Assembly: GCF_013396335.1 (NCBI RefSeq)
Contig: NZ_JABWSY010000011.1
Span: forward strand, 1 to 64,000
Direction of reading: 5' to 3'
From: Bacillus sp. EB106-08-02-XG196
Lineage (GTDB): Bacteria; Bacillota; Bacilli; Bacillales; Cytobacillaceae
DNA: 64,000 nucleotides
Under the pieces are notes generated by a model. It was not told where the DNA came from. It searched no databases and saw only the letters and a list, made by a program, of their open reading frames with translations. Of this stretch, positions 17,373 through 26,879 are shown piece after piece; the stretch's first letter is position 1, and each line of letters starts with the position of its first letter. A program made the translations under genes and the position numbers.

Positions 17373-18692
17373 ATGTTAAGCCAAGATGAAATAAATTATA
17401 TAAATAAGTTTCTGTTAAAAAGCGGTGAGGAATTAGATCTCCCGAAAAACCTAAATAATGATCCTTTTGTTGAATTAAAAATGATTAAAAAAACTGAGAG
17501 AACTTTTCGTGTGGTTGGGGTAATTGCACTTGCTGCTAATGTCCAAACAGAACAACCTTTCATTCTGGATGATGAATTACTAGAGATAGGATTTACAACA
17601 AAGAAAAAAATTCAATTAAATGAGCATAATCCAAATACAGTAAAATGGTTAAATCATGGGTTTATTATCAAGGAAATCCGCCTAAAAAGAGATGGGAAAA
17701 CAGTAGATACACAACATTTTAGAATGGGATATCGTTTGTATGATTATCAACAAAGCCTATTACGTGCTCAGGAGGAAAAACTAGAACAGGAGTTTACCAG
17801 TTGGAAAACAAAAATGAAATCCTTCTTTTTGTCTCCCGTTCATGAGACAACAAACCCACGGGATAAGGGATATGCAGCTTGTTTAATGATTACAAATGAA
17901 ATCTGCGGTATTGAAGTCGATCAACTAAAAGAGTGGCAATCTTTTCCGTCCGGATGGTCACTGTCAAAGCGACTTAAATTCCTTCATTTTATCACTGCCT
18001 TTTTACAGCTGGGCTATCAAAAAATCTACTTTGACTGGAAGGAAATTGGAGCAAGTTATTATCAAGAAATTGGCGGTTCAAAGGAATTTGATCGCAATAA
18101 GGATGATTTTATCACTCAACTAGAGGACTGGGCACAATGTCCAATTACTTTACTAGGTATGACCAGTCTTGGAAAAATTACACCTCTTTATTTTTCCGGT
18201 CAAATTACTGGACGTTATTCAGATTACCGGAATGGACCTGTTCATTCACTCACTGATTTATCAATATCCGAAGAGGATTATACCACCAATTCCACTACTC
18301 TCTGGCTGGTTGAAAATCGAGCAATCTTAACAAGAATCGCAGCAGAGAAGAATTTCCTTAAAGATACAAACACTCTTATGTTGTGCCTAGATGGCCATCT
18401 TAGGTCCTCTCATAAGAACTGTATTAAACAGCTTTTAACAAACGGGAAGATTACGCAGGTTTTATTATGGAGTGATTACGATCCGGATGGTTTCCAAATA
18501 GCAAAAGAAATGTATCTTACTGTTAAAGAAAAGCATAATGGTGCAATCAGATGGATAACACATACCAAACAGGTCTTTAATCATTGGCCGGAATATGAAG
18601 TCTATATGCTAGACTTACTGAAAGACCATAGAATCGAACAAGAACAGGTTTTGGGAGGTGCGGCGGATTGGAAAAAATGGATCAGCCCTTAA
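17373..18692 (+). CDS. jetD: Wadjet JetD-like Toprim nuclease subunit
   Basis: The 439-residue protein is the JetD-type component of a Wadjet SMC system. The C-terminal third is a Toprim-like domain: the catalytic Glu314 is in LWLVENRAIL and the acidic triad D368, D370 and D372 in WSDYDPDGFQIA. The N-terminal ~250 residues probably contain the arm and winged-helix parts that contact JetC and DNA. In characterised Wadjet complexes, JetABC extrude circular DNA and JetD cleaves it, giving resistance to plasmids. Here jetD is the first gene, not the last as in the best-studied operons. It overlaps jetA by 25 bases. Confidence 0.85.
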   Translation: MLSQDEINYINKFLLKSGEELDLPKNLNNDPFVELKMIKKTERTFRVVGVIALAANVQTEQPFILDDELLEIGFTTKKKIQLNEHNPNTVKWLNHGFIIKEIRLKRDGKTVDTQHFRMGYRLYDYQQSLLRAQEEKLEQEFTSWKTKMKSFFLSPVHETTNPRDKGYAACLMITNEICGIEVDQLKEWQSFPSGWSLSKRLKFLHFITAFLQLGYQKIYFDWKEIGASYYQEIGGSKEFDRNKDDFITQLEDWAQCPITLLGMTSLGKITPLYFSGQITGRYSDYRNGPVHSLTDLSISEEDYTTNSTTLWLVENRAILTRIAAEKNFLKDTNTLMLCLDGHLRSSHKNCIKQLLTNGKITQVLLWSDYDPDGFQIAKEMYLTVKEKHNGAIRWITHTKQVFNHWPEYEVYMLDLLKDHRIEQEQVLGGAADWKKWISP

Positions 18693-20092
18693 TTTCGATT
18701 TTTCAGGCGAATGATTCGAATCCTGAAGTTCTACAATCGTTAAGAGATATTGCTTCTTTATCAGGTGTCTTAAGTGATCTGGGATCACAAAATGCATTTC
18801 AAACCCCTTCAGAAATTTTGCGGTTTCTTAAAATCATTCAATTGATTAATGAGGAAGCCCTAGGTTTGGATGATCCAATAGAAAACGCCGAAACGGTTTA
18901 TTATCGATATCGTAACCGATATAAGGATCCTGAGCCGCCAACAAAGAAAAAGATAGAGCAAATTGTCAATGTTCTCGTTAAATACAATTGGATTTCCAAA
19001 CAATCGAGACAGTTGAAAATGCGAGATACAGGGAAGCGAATGATGGATGCGCTGATCCGATTAGCCAATGATTCGTTGGCCTACTATATGCAGGATGATA
19101 TTGGCCGTTCTCTTTTTCAAGCGAGACGGGATGCTGAATTGAGTGAAGCCTATGATGACCATGGGATTTCCGGCGGCAATAAGATTGCTAGTATGATTCG
19201 CAATGTTGAAAATGCGATTCAAATCCTGAAAGAACGAGAGCTTGAAATGCTGGCAGATCGAAATGCCCTTCCACAGCTGGAGGTCATTCACCAGTTAATG
19301 CAGGAGTTGGAAATTAAATTGCAGGAACGTTTCAGATTGTTTCAAACCTTCGAGGAAAGCTTGGTCCTATCCCATTTCATGCATAAGGGTACGGCCGTAC
19401 TTGCCGAAGGGACGAACTTGAGTTTGGGCATGATTAATAAGTATTTAAAGTTTACTCATATGCAAAAAACACCTTTATCCTCCACTATTCAGCCGGAAAA
19501 GGTGCGATCCTTTATCACGCAAATGTATGATCCTCCTCTGGATTCGGATGTACCTAATGTTTATCAATTATTTAGCTTTATGGAACAAGGACAATACGAG
19601 GAGGAAGAAATCGACGGTTTGTGGATGCCCGTGAAATTTGCTGCACCCATCCCTCATACAGCCATAGATGAAGCCGTTCACTACCTGGAAACTTATGAGC
19701 CATTATCGGAGCCTATTGAGGAAACGGAAGAGGAGCTTGAGTATATCGAAGAAATAATTTCCGAAGAAGACATCGACGAATTAATGGGAGAAACGCATTG
19801 GATGCTGACAAAATCCATGATTGAAACGGAAGTCATTGAATCTTATTTACAGGAACATGATGAAACACCAATGGAACAGCTAGTCATAGAGGCTACTTCT
19901 TCCCAATGGAGTGATGCTGTCAATGCGATTACGGCTATTGCAGCCCTAGTAGGAAATAAAAAAATTACGATAACAAAGCCCACAGGAAAAGTACAAGTGC
20001 CAGAATATGAACGAAGATGGGAGTGGATGAATCGTGACGATGGATCCAACATTATTAAAAAACGAAACTCACGAGAAAAGCAATCAGAGTGA
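18668..20092 (+). CDS. jetA: Wadjet JetA-like kleisin subunit
   Basis: The 474-residue protein sits where the MukF/MksF-like kleisin JetA belongs and resembles the 'JetA family' proteins of Bacillus. The N-terminal ~150 residues are winged-helix-like, the middle is long helices (residues 170-240), and a very acidic stretch lies near 340-380 (EETEEELEYIEEIISEEDID). The TTG at 18668 is chosen because GGGAGG lies nine bases upstream; the in-frame ATG at 18677 is too far. It overlaps both jetD and jetB, so the operon is translationally coupled. It bridges the JetC heads and recruits JetB, by analogy with MukBEF/MksBEF. Confidence 0.82.
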   Translation: MEKMDQPLISIFQANDSNPEVLQSLRDIASLSGVLSDLGSQNAFQTPSEILRFLKIIQLINEEALGLDDPIENAETVYYRYRNRYKDPEPPTKKKIEQIVNVLVKYNWISKQSRQLKMRDTGKRMMDALIRLANDSLAYYMQDDIGRSLFQARRDAELSEAYDDHGISGGNKIASMIRNVENAIQILKERELEMLADRNALPQLEVIHQLMQELEIKLQERFRLFQTFEESLVLSHFMHKGTAVLAEGTNLSLGMINKYLKFTHMQKTPLSSTIQPEKVRSFITQMYDPPLDSDVPNVYQLFSFMEQGQYEEEEIDGLWMPVKFAAPIPHTAIDEAVHYLETYEPLSEPIEETEEELEYIEEIISEEDIDELMGETHWMLTKSMIETEVIESYLQEHDETPMEQLVIEATSSQWSDAVNAITAIAALVGNKKITITKPTGKVQVPEYERRWEWMNRDDGSNIIKKRNSREKQSE

Positions 20093-20759
20093 AATGATCG
20101 ACCAGGATAACGTACATCCCCTTAATGTGATGCAATCATTAAAGGGATTTCTGACTGAAACCGAAGAACTAACCTTTATGAATCTTCTCTTTTCCTCTTC
20201 CGCCTCGATTCGGTCAGGAAATTTTGGGCTATCCAGGAAAGAGGTAGAAAAGTTACTGAAAATACAGGGTGATGATGAGAAATTTTTCTCGTTTCTAACC
20301 AGGGTTAACCAAGCCATTAACAGATATATGAAGGTGATTTATGATGAGCGGCGTGACTATTGTTTTGTCATGATGAGAGTCCCGGCCAGGGCTGCTCGTA
20401 ATACATTAACCAAGGAAAGCTTGTCTATCCTCCTCTATATGTTTTATCAACAGGAGGTTCTGCAGCATGAATTTACATTATTTGATACTCTGCTCAATGC
20501 CTTTGGCCACCAAACCACAAAGGCAAATCAGCGTTTATTGATGAATATTGATCCACTGAAGAAAATCGGTGCCATTGAGGATTACGAAACAAACTCACAA
20601 GAAAAAGCCTATCAGCTCACTTCCATAGGTGTTCATATGTTTTCAGATTCCTTTCTAAGGAGGACGGCAGAATTTAGTCAATCGAATCAGCTGAATAAAG
20701 AAGAAGTATTGAAGTTTTTTAAACGTTACAATCTCTATCAAAAAGGTGATGAAGAATGA
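20034..20759 (+). CDS. jetB: Wadjet JetB-like (MukE/MksE-type) subunit
   Basis: The 241-residue protein occupies the MksE position between kleisin and SMC genes. It appears to be a tandem winged-helix protein (LSRKEVEKLLKIQGDDEKFF; FTLFDTLLNAFG; YQLTSIGVHMF), of the type annotated DUF6063 in this lineage (family name from memory). The start is GTG 20034 or ATG 20040, both inside jetA. Its stop overlaps the jetC start in ATGA. It would bind the kleisin as a dimer. Confidence 0.8.
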   Translation: MTMDPTLLKNETHEKSNQSEMIDQDNVHPLNVMQSLKGFLTETEELTFMNLLFSSSASIRSGNFGLSRKEVEKLLKIQGDDEKFFSFLTRVNQAINRYMKVIYDERRDYCFVMMRVPARAARNTLTKESLSILLYMFYQQEVLQHEFTLFDTLLNAFGHQTTKANQRLLMNIDPLKKIGAIEDYETNSQEKAYQLTSIGVHMFSDSFLRRTAEFSQSNQLNKEEVLKFFKRYNLYQKGDEE

Positions 20760-23700
20760 TTCCATGGAGATTAACTTTTTCTGGTATTCGTGACTATCTG
20801 CCAACTCACTTGGATTTATCAGGGGAAAATTCCCATATTATGATTACTGGTCCAAACGGATCAGGAAAATCGACAATTACGTTTTGTATGGGTGCAGTCC
20901 TGTATTCTTCAAAGGTAGATGTGGAAGGATTAAAGTCTCGTAACCTGGCACCGGACAAAACGTGGAAAGCTAAAATTTCTTTGCTATTAAAAAATGAAGG
21001 CAAGATGAAAATTGATGCGCCTGCATTTGTTGAATTTACCTTAAAAATTATCCAGGATCCAGGACAGCCATTGAAAAAGGAATTTAGTATTTCTACTGGA
21101 GATGTGGTTGACCAATGGGAAGAAACGGTTAGGTATACTTCTGGAGATCGATTTTATAATTTCACCGCTTATAAAAGAGATCTTCAATATAAATACAAGG
21201 TAGATCCTGATCTCTTTTATTTAATATGGTACCAGCAGGAAGTAAACCAATTCGCTGTTATGAATCCTGAGGAACGCTTCCGTGTTTTTAGTGAAATGCA
21301 TGGGATTGATCAGGTTCAGCGCGATTGGGAAGAAAGTATGGAGAAAGTAAAAGATACTCAGGAATCACTTCGGGTGGCTGAATCGAATGTAAAACTGATG
21401 AAATCAGAACTATCGATGAAGAAGGCAGCGCTAGACCGCTTCTTGGATAATCAGAAGCGGCTGATGGAAGGCGGCAGTCTTTATGCCGGTGCTCTTTTTC
21501 AATTGGAAGAACATTATAAAAAGGAAATAAAAAGATTAGAAGAGTTGGTTTTGAATTTAGAAGAGGACATCGCCGAAGCGAAGGATGATTTAACCGTAAA
21601 AAAAGGGTTAAAAGAACATATGGCGGAACAATTGGAATCTTTTAAATCGAAGCATCGTGAACTAGATTTAGAGATAACGGAAGAAGAACAAAAACGCGAT
21701 GAAATGGATGAAAAAATTAAACAGTTACTATCGCGGGTTGGACAACTCGATCTCGAGTTAGAAGCAATTACAAAAAAGAAAAACCTAATCACGAGAACAG
21801 AGGACGAAGTCAAAGCAGCTTTATCTAAGCTTTCCGAAGAGCAAGATAAAACAAATAAAGAATTTCAAAGGAATTCTGAGCTCTTAAACGAGCAAAATGA
21901 GGCTTGGCAGAATAAGGTTGAACTGATTACCAGTCTCCAACAGGAAATCCAGAATGATGAAAAATGGGAACAGATTCATCTAGAGCGGTTGCATCAGCAT
22001 AAAAGCAGTCATGCTGTACAGGAAGAGATTGATTTTCTTGAAGCAAAAGTCACTCGGAATAAAAATGTTCAATTCACTGATACACAAAAGCTAAACGAAT
22101 TAAAAGAAGAGTTAAGGCTGCTAAAGGAAAACAGAGATTTATCAGTGCGGCAAATGGAGTCCATGAAATTTTTCAGTAGTTTGAAGATAAAAGCCTATCC
22201 GTTACGGGAACTACTTGAGTTGGATGAGAGCGCACAATTAAAGGATGAACCATTATACAACGCGATAAAATATACGATTTTTTTTAATGGCAAACAAATC
22301 ATACCTCCGAACGATTTATACCATGTACCGCTAATGATGGTTATTCCCGACCGGGTAGTGACAAAATTGCCCTCACATCATTTACAAGTTAAGAATGGGC
22401 TAAATGAGGAAGAACTGACTCATGCCATGAAAGCACTATGGTGGGTAGAGCAATTTTTTAAGGAAGGTTCTTTTTCCATAAAAAATGGCACTTTGATCGA
22501 CCCTATGGGAATTCGCGGTCCACAAGAAAAAGATCGATATATATTGAGTATGAAGGCATTAAAGCTTCGCAGGCAGGAAGTGGAGAAGCTTGTCAGCGAC
22601 CTAACTCAAAAACTTTCTAATTTGGACAAGGAAATCACTGCCGATACAAAAACGATTCAGGAGCTTAATAGTATTATTCATCAGGTAAGAGAAGCGGAAG
22701 CCTTTATGACCAATGAACATCAAAGAGTCACCCAAAAAAGGAAACTTGATGAAGAAGGTCAACGAAGAGATTTATTGAAAGATAACATTAAAGAACTGGA
22801 ACAAGAAAAGAATCGTCTAATGCGTTTGCAAATTCAACAGGAGAATTTTGAAAAAGTCTTAGATGAAGAAGCGGAAATATATGAAGAGCTTGGAAAAATG
22901 AAAGATAAATATGAAGAACGGAATCAACTAAAGGATCAATGTTTCCAGGAAAAAGAGCTTTATAGAATGCAGAAATCAAAGCTTGAAGGTCTCTATGATG
23001 ATTTTGAACAAGTAGAAAGAACTATTTCGCGATCAGAACGGGATATTCGAAATTTAGATGATGTTCTTCAAGATATGGAACGAAAGATTTCAGCTATTGA
23101 AAAACAAAAGAAAAATGGTCATGATGACCAGGAAACCATTCAGGCTGAACTTGTAAATGTCATCCAAGAACTTGGAGACTTACAAAAATTAGTACCAGAT
23201 ATTTATTCTGAAACCATTAACAAGGATATAGGGGAAACTTTGATAACCGTTTCACAACTAAAGAAAAACCGTGAAAATGGAAAGGTTATGTTTGATAATG
23301 CTCGGACTGAGGCTGGCATTGACCCTGCTGCCCAGGAAAATTATGATACGATTAAACAAGAATTTGAACGTTTGGATAGTGAATATAAACGGACGAGCGT
23401 ATTGCTTGAACAAGATATGGAAAGAACAGAAAATCTCAAGGATCAGCTGGAAACCACGATTAACATGCGTGTCCTTGAGCTACAACAGCGGTTCAAATAT
23501 TATATGAGCCAGTTCCAGTTCGAAGGGGAAATCAGCTGGGATTCATTTGAGGATCGAAGACAACGAACTCATTTTCAGTTGTTTATTAAAGCTCGAAAAG
23601 AAGGGCATCGCGGTACACTGGAAGATGTAAGTATAAAAGCGAGGGGTGGCCGAGTGGGAAAAGGGGTTTCAGGGGGAGAAGAATCTCTAAGTTCACTGCT

Positions 23701-23962
23701 ATTTGCCCTAGCGCTTCTACAAAATCTCCAAACCACACCTGGTTTTATAGTGCTTGATGAGTTCGATAGTGCACTTGATGAACAGCGGAAGGTAAAAGTG
23801 TTTGATTTATATGAGAGTGAACTGAAACGGAAGCTTATTATTCTTACTCCAAAGTCACATGAAAACACGTATTTGGATCGATTTACAAAAGCATTCGTCG
23901 TCCAACATGATCCAACTATTCCTCAAAGTAAAGTAGTGGGTATAGTCAAAACAATGGTATAG
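20756..23962 (+). CDS. jetC: Wadjet JetC-like SMC ATPase
   Basis: The 1068-residue protein has SMC architecture. The N-terminal head has Walker A GPNGSGKST (residues 32-40). Long coiled coils run from ~170-450 and ~620-900. A globular hinge lies near 460-600. The C-terminal head has the ABC signature GVSGGEESLSSLL followed by Walker B FIVLDEFDSALD. It is shorter than cellular SMC (~1190) and in the MksB/JetC range. ATP-driven loop extrusion is known for this family. It is the last gene of the D-A-B-C operon. All catalytic motifs are intact, so the system should be functional. Confidence 0.9.
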   Translation: MIPWRLTFSGIRDYLPTHLDLSGENSHIMITGPNGSGKSTITFCMGAVLYSSKVDVEGLKSRNLAPDKTWKAKISLLLKNEGKMKIDAPAFVEFTLKIIQDPGQPLKKEFSISTGDVVDQWEETVRYTSGDRFYNFTAYKRDLQYKYKVDPDLFYLIWYQQEVNQFAVMNPEERFRVFSEMHGIDQVQRDWEESMEKVKDTQESLRVAESNVKLMKSELSMKKAALDRFLDNQKRLMEGGSLYAGALFQLEEHYKKEIKRLEELVLNLEEDIAEAKDDLTVKKGLKEHMAEQLESFKSKHRELDLEITEEEQKRDEMDEKIKQLLSRVGQLDLELEAITKKKNLITRTEDEVKAALSKLSEEQDKTNKEFQRNSELLNEQNEAWQNKVELITSLQQEIQNDEKWEQIHLERLHQHKSSHAVQEEIDFLEAKVTRNKNVQFTDTQKLNELKEELRLLKENRDLSVRQMESMKFFSSLKIKAYPLRELLELDESAQLKDEPLYNAIKYTIFFNGKQIIPPNDLYHVPLMMVIPDRVVTKLPSHHLQVKNGLNEEELTHAMKALWWVEQFFKEGSFSIKNGTLIDPMGIRGPQEKDRYILSMKALKLRRQEVEKLVSDLTQKLSNLDKEITADTKTIQELNSIIHQVREAEAFMTNEHQRVTQKRKLDEEGQRRDLLKDNIKELEQEKNRLMRLQIQQENFEKVLDEEAEIYEELGKMKDKYEERNQLKDQCFQEKELYRMQKSKLEGLYDDFEQVERTISRSERDIRNLDDVLQDMERKISAIEKQKKNGHDDQETIQAELVNVIQELGDLQKLVPDIYSETINKDIGETLITVSQLKKNRENGKVMFDNARTEAGIDPAAQENYDTIKQEFERLDSEYKRTSVLLEQDMERTENLKDQLETTINMRVLELQQRFKYYMSQFQFEGEISWDSFEDRRQRTHFQLFIKARKEGHRGTLEDVSIKARGGRVGKGVSGGEESLSSLLFALALLQNLQTTPGFIVLDEFDSALDEQRKVKVFDLYESELKRKLIILTPKSHENTYLDRFTKAFVVQHDPTIPQSKVVGIVKTMV

Positions 23963-24091
23963 GAAATTGAATGAAAATTAATAATTAAATTAAAAAGGAT
24001 GAAGTCTTTTACTATTACAGAAACAATTACGCAGAAATACAGAACAAATTCGTTTGTAGTCTCGCTTCTAAACCGTATTGATGAAAAATAC

Positions 24092-24120
24092 TTTACATTC
24101 TGAAACCAGAAGACTATCAT
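24092..24120 (+). promoter_or_regulatory. Sigma-A promoter of the thiM operon
   Basis: TTTACA (24092-24097), an exact 17-base spacer and TATCAT (24115-24120) place transcription start near 24127, about 22 bases before the TPP riboswitch. Confidence 0.65.
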
Positions 24121-24148
24121 AGAAAATAATTGTATAAGATTTTTCATT

Positions 24149-24240
24149 ACTAGGGGTGCCCTGTCGTACGGGCTGAGAGAAAAACGATAAGTTTTAGACC
24201 CTTTGGACCTGATCTGGATAATACCAGCGTGGGAAAGTAG
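24149..24240 (+). ncRNA. TPP riboswitch (THI box) upstream of thiM
   Basis: The conserved THI-box elements are in order: GGGGTGCCC, GGCTGAGA, ACCCTTTGGACCTGATCTGG and ATAATACCAGCGTGGGAAAG. The aptamer binds thiamine pyrophosphate. A terminator at 24274-24307 completes an off-switch, so high TPP should stop transcription before thiM. Confidence 0.95.
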
Positions 24241-24273
24241 CCAAGTGAAATTACCTTTTTCTCTAACTATTTA

Positions 24274-24307
24274 AGCCAGGTCCAATTATCATGGATCTGG
24301 CTTTTTT
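24274..24307 (+). terminator. Riboswitch-controlled terminator before thiM
   Basis: AGCCAGGTCC pairs with GGATCTGGCT (one G-U pair), followed by six T. The arms repeat the CCAG/CTGG and GACCTGATCTGG bases of the aptamer, so alternative pairing with the aptamer 3' half can form the antiterminator. Confidence 0.85.
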
Positions 24308-24364
24308 GTGTATAAAAGAATGATAGGAACATTTAACAAGGATTTATATGAAGGGGGTACTGCA

Positions 24365-25174
24365 ATGAATAGCAGCGATTTACGTTTCATTTTACAAAGA
24401 GTCAGAGAGGAAAACCCGCTTGTACATAATATTACGAATGTTGTTGTGACAAACTTTACAGCAAATGGACTCCTTTCCCTTGGGGCATCTCCGGTTATGG
24501 CTTATGCTCCAGAAGAGGTAGAGGATATGGTATCTATCTCTCGTGCCCTTGTCCTGAACATCGGGACATTAAACAAGGAAGTGGTCGGCTCGATGATACT
24601 AGCTGGAAAAAAAGCAAATGTGCTAGGAATTCCCGTTATCTTTGACCCGGTTGGAGCAGGTGCTACTCGTTTCCGAACGGAAATGGCGCAAAGGATCCTC
24701 AACGAGGTGAACATCTCTGTATTGCGCGGAAATGCCGCAGAAATTGCCAATGTCCTAGGAGCAAAGACGGAAATCAAGGGTGTAGATGCGGGTGAACAAC
24801 AACAAGGAAATAGTCTGGATTTAGCCTTATTGGCTGCAAAAAAGCTGAATACGATTGTCGTGATAACAGGGAAAGAGGATGTACTGACAGACGGCGAGAC
24901 GACGTATCTCGTTTCCAATGGGCATCCGCTGTTAACAAAAGTGACCGGTACCGGCTGTTTGTTAACCTCTGTCATCGGAGCATTCGCAGCTGTGGAAAGG
25001 AATCTTTTACTCGCAGGTTTATCTGCGGTAACCTTCTATGGTATTGCTGCGGAAAAAGCAGTAGAAAAGGTGGGCGACTTGGGACCAGGCAGTTTCCAAA
25101 TCGAATTCATAAATCAACTCGCCCATGTTTCCTCAGAAGATATCCATCAATTCGCTGCATTTAAAAAGTTATAA
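24365..25174 (+). CDS. thiM: Hydroxyethylthiazole kinase
   Basis: The 269-residue protein phosphorylates the salvaged thiazole alcohol HET to HET-P for thiamine synthesis. It shows the ThiM motifs [32 protein letters not shown] and the ATP/anion-hole stretch [16 protein letters not shown] with the catalytic Cys. The ATG at 24365 is chosen because AAGGGGG lies seven bases upstream; a longer frame from 24308 lacks a site. It is the first gene of thiM-thiD-thiE under a TPP riboswitch. Its presence means external or recycled thiazole is used. Confidence 0.95.
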   Translation: MNSSDLRFILQRVREENPLVHNITNVVVTNFTANGLLSLGASPVMAYAPEEVEDMVSISRALVLNIGTLNKEVVGSMILAGKKANVLGIPVIFDPVGAGATRFRTEMAQRILNEVNISVLRGNAAEIANVLGAKTEIKGVDAGEQQQGNSLDLALLAAKKLNTIVVITGKEDVLTDGETTYLVSNGHPLLTKVTGTGCLLTSVIGAFAAVERNLLLAGLSAVTFYGIAAEKAVEKVGDLGPGSFQIEFINQLAHVSSEDIHQFAAFKKL

Positions 25175-25192
25175 GGGATAGGAGTGAGCACA

Positions 25193-25999
25193 ATGAAAAA
25201 GGTATTAACCATTGCGGGATCAGACAGTGGCGGCGGTGCAGGAATTCAGGCAGATTTAAAGACGTTTCAAGAGTTAGAGGTTTTCGGTATGTCTGCTCTG
25301 ACAGCTGTAACGGCTCAAAATACGTTAGGGGTCCAAGCTGTCTTTCCCATGACACCTGAGGCAGTCATTCAACAAATACAATCGATTGGGGAAGATATTG
25401 GTACGGATGCTCTTAAAACAGGAATGCTGTTTAACGCTGAAATTATTAAAGCTGTTTCAGAAAAAATCAACTATTTTCATTGGAAAAATGTAGTGGTGGA
25501 TCCTGTTATGATTGCGAAGGGCGGCGCGTCGTTGCTACAAATCGAGGCTATTTCTGCTTTGAAACAATATTTGTTACCACTTGCGATGGTGATTACACCG
25601 AATATTCCTGAGGCAGAAGTTCTTACCGATCTTTCCATTCGTACGGAGGAAGATAAGAGAGAAGCGGCCAAAAGACTTTATGATCTAGGGGTTAAGAATG
25701 TGGTTATCAAAGGCGGGCATGATGAAGACCAGAACGAATCGACTGATTTATTGTTTGATGGAAGGAATTTTACAACGTATACGAGTACAAGAGTACAAAC
25801 AAAGAACACGCACGGTACAGGCTGCACTTTCTCAGCGGCTGTCACTGCCGAACTTGCCAAAGGTTTACCTGTTGGTGAAGCGGTTTCGAAGGCGAAGAAT
25901 TTTATCCAGGCAGCGATTGAAGATCAACTCGAGATTGGTCAGGGTCACGGACCAACCAATCACTGGGCATATCGAAAAAGAAATGAAAGGAATAGGTAG
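25193..25999 (+). CDS. thiD: Hydroxymethylpyrimidine (phosphate) kinase
   Basis: The 268-residue ribokinase-fold enzyme phosphorylates HMP and HMP-P to HMP-PP. It has AGSDSGGGAGIQADLKTFQE at the N-terminus, MIAKGGASLL in the middle and NTHGTGCTFSAAV (anion hole) near the C-terminus. The ATG at 25193 follows AGGAG with an eight-base gap and lies 18 bases past thiM. The sequence fits ThiD. A PdxK-type vitamin B6 activity cannot be excluded from sequence alone, but the thi operon argues for HMP. Confidence 0.92.
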   Translation: MKKVLTIAGSDSGGGAGIQADLKTFQELEVFGMSALTAVTAQNTLGVQAVFPMTPEAVIQQIQSIGEDIGTDALKTGMLFNAEIIKAVSEKINYFHWKNVVVDPVMIAKGGASLLQIEAISALKQYLLPLAMVITPNIPEAEVLTDLSIRTEEDKREAAKRLYDLGVKNVVIKGGHDEDQNESTDLLFDGRNFTTYTSTRVQTKNTHGTGCTFSAAVTAELAKGLPVGEAVSKAKNFIQAAIEDQLEIGQGHGPTNHWAYRKRNERNR

Positions 26000-26009
26000 G
26001 AGAAAAGCC

Positions 26010-26669
26010 ATGATGATTAACAATAGCGAGTCCATCAGAGAAGCATTGAAGGTTTACTTTATTATGGGCAGTCCAAATTGCAAGGGCGAACCAGCCCAAG
26101 TTTTAAAAGAAGCGATTGAAGGGGGAATTACTCTTTTTCAATTCCGCGAGAAAGGGATGGGTGCGTTAACGGGTGTTTCAAAATATGAACTGGCCAAAGA
26201 ACTGCAGCAAATCTGCAAAGAGCACCAAATTCCTTTCATTATTAATGATGATATCGAATTGGCCATTACGTTGAATGCGGACGGAGTGCATATTGGCCAA
26301 GAAGATGAAGATGTTGCGAATGTTAGAAAGAAAATTGGCGATAAAATCATTGGTGTTTCCGTCCATAGCTATGAAGAGGCGATGGCCGCATTAGGAGGGG
26401 GTGCCGATTATTTTGGAATCGGTCCTGTTTATCCGACGAAAACAAAGGAAGATGCCAAACCCTCAAACGGAACGAAGCTGATCCAAGAATTGCGAATGAA
26501 AGAAGTAACCATTCCGATAGTTGGAATTGGCGGAATAACGGCGGAAAATGCCGGAGCTGTTATCAAAGCAGGTGCCGATGGTGTATCGGTTATTACTGCG
26601 ATCAGCCATGCGGATGATGTAACAGAAGCGGCTAAATCCTTAAGGAAAAATGTATTAGAAAGTTTATAG
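26010..26669 (+). CDS. thiE: Thiamine phosphate synthase
   Basis: The 219-residue TIM-barrel enzyme joins HMP-PP and HET-P to thiamine phosphate. Motifs are GGITLFQFREKG, FIINDDIELAITLNADGVHI, FGIGPVYPTKTKEDA (pyrophosphate loop) and VGIGGITAENA. The ATG at 26010 is chosen because AGGAGA lies six bases upstream and the protein then has normal ThiE length; the frame upstream to 25698 overlaps thiD and is not coding. It is the last gene of the first thi operon. Confidence 0.93.
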   Translation: MMINNSESIREALKVYFIMGSPNCKGEPAQVLKEAIEGGITLFQFREKGMGALTGVSKYELAKELQQICKEHQIPFIINDDIELAITLNADGVHIGQEDEDVANVRKKIGDKIIGVSVHSYEEAMAALGGGADYFGIGPVYPTKTKEDAKPSNGTKLIQELRMKEVTIPIVGIGGITAENAGAVIKAGADGVSVITAISHADDVTEAAKSLRKNVLESL

Positions 26670-26696
26670 GTAAGTATTCTATTAAACATTACATAC

Positions 26697-26786
26697 CTGC
26701 ACTGGGGGAGCCGGAATTGGCTGAGATTAGACGTAGCGTCTTAAACCCCTGAACCTGATCTGGATTGCACTAGCGGAGGGAAGTGA
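26697..26786 (+). ncRNA. TPP riboswitch upstream of thiW
   Basis: The THI-box core is complete: CTGGGGGAGCC, TTGGCTGAGATTAGA, ACCCCTGAACCTGATCTGG, TTGCACTAGCGGAGGGAAGTG. It begins 28 bases past thiE and controls thiW and the genes behind it. This makes the LuxE/LuxC/ABC/dehydrogenase genes a second, separately switched TPP-repressed operon. Confidence 0.95.
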
Positions 26787-26798
26787 AGGATACATGAT

Positions 26799-26878
26799 TA
26801 CCGCCATTTTGCCGGTAATGGTATATCTATGAACCAGACTTCCCCCCAGTGGTATTAAAAACTTGGAGGGATTTTTTT
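26799..26878 (+). promoter_or_regulatory. Expression platform of the thiW riboswitch (RBS-masking and/or terminator)
   Basis: ATTACCG/CGGTAAT forms a linker hairpin (26799-26821) with no T-run. The tract ACTTCCCCCCAGTG (26837-26850) can pair with the aptamer ends (CACTGGGGG at 26699 and GGAGGGAAGT at 26776) or with the thiW binding site TTGGAGGG (26863-26870), which is followed by eight T. The second pairing would both hide the binding site and resemble a terminator. When TPP holds the aptamer, the C-tract is free to close the binding site. This model is inference from complementarity. Confidence 0.5.
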
Positions 26879-26879
26879 T

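Noticed and set aside
25698-26009. N-terminal extension of ThiE
   Set aside because: It overlaps thiD in another frame and has no ThiE similarity; the strong binding site AGGAGA at 25998 sets the start at 26010.
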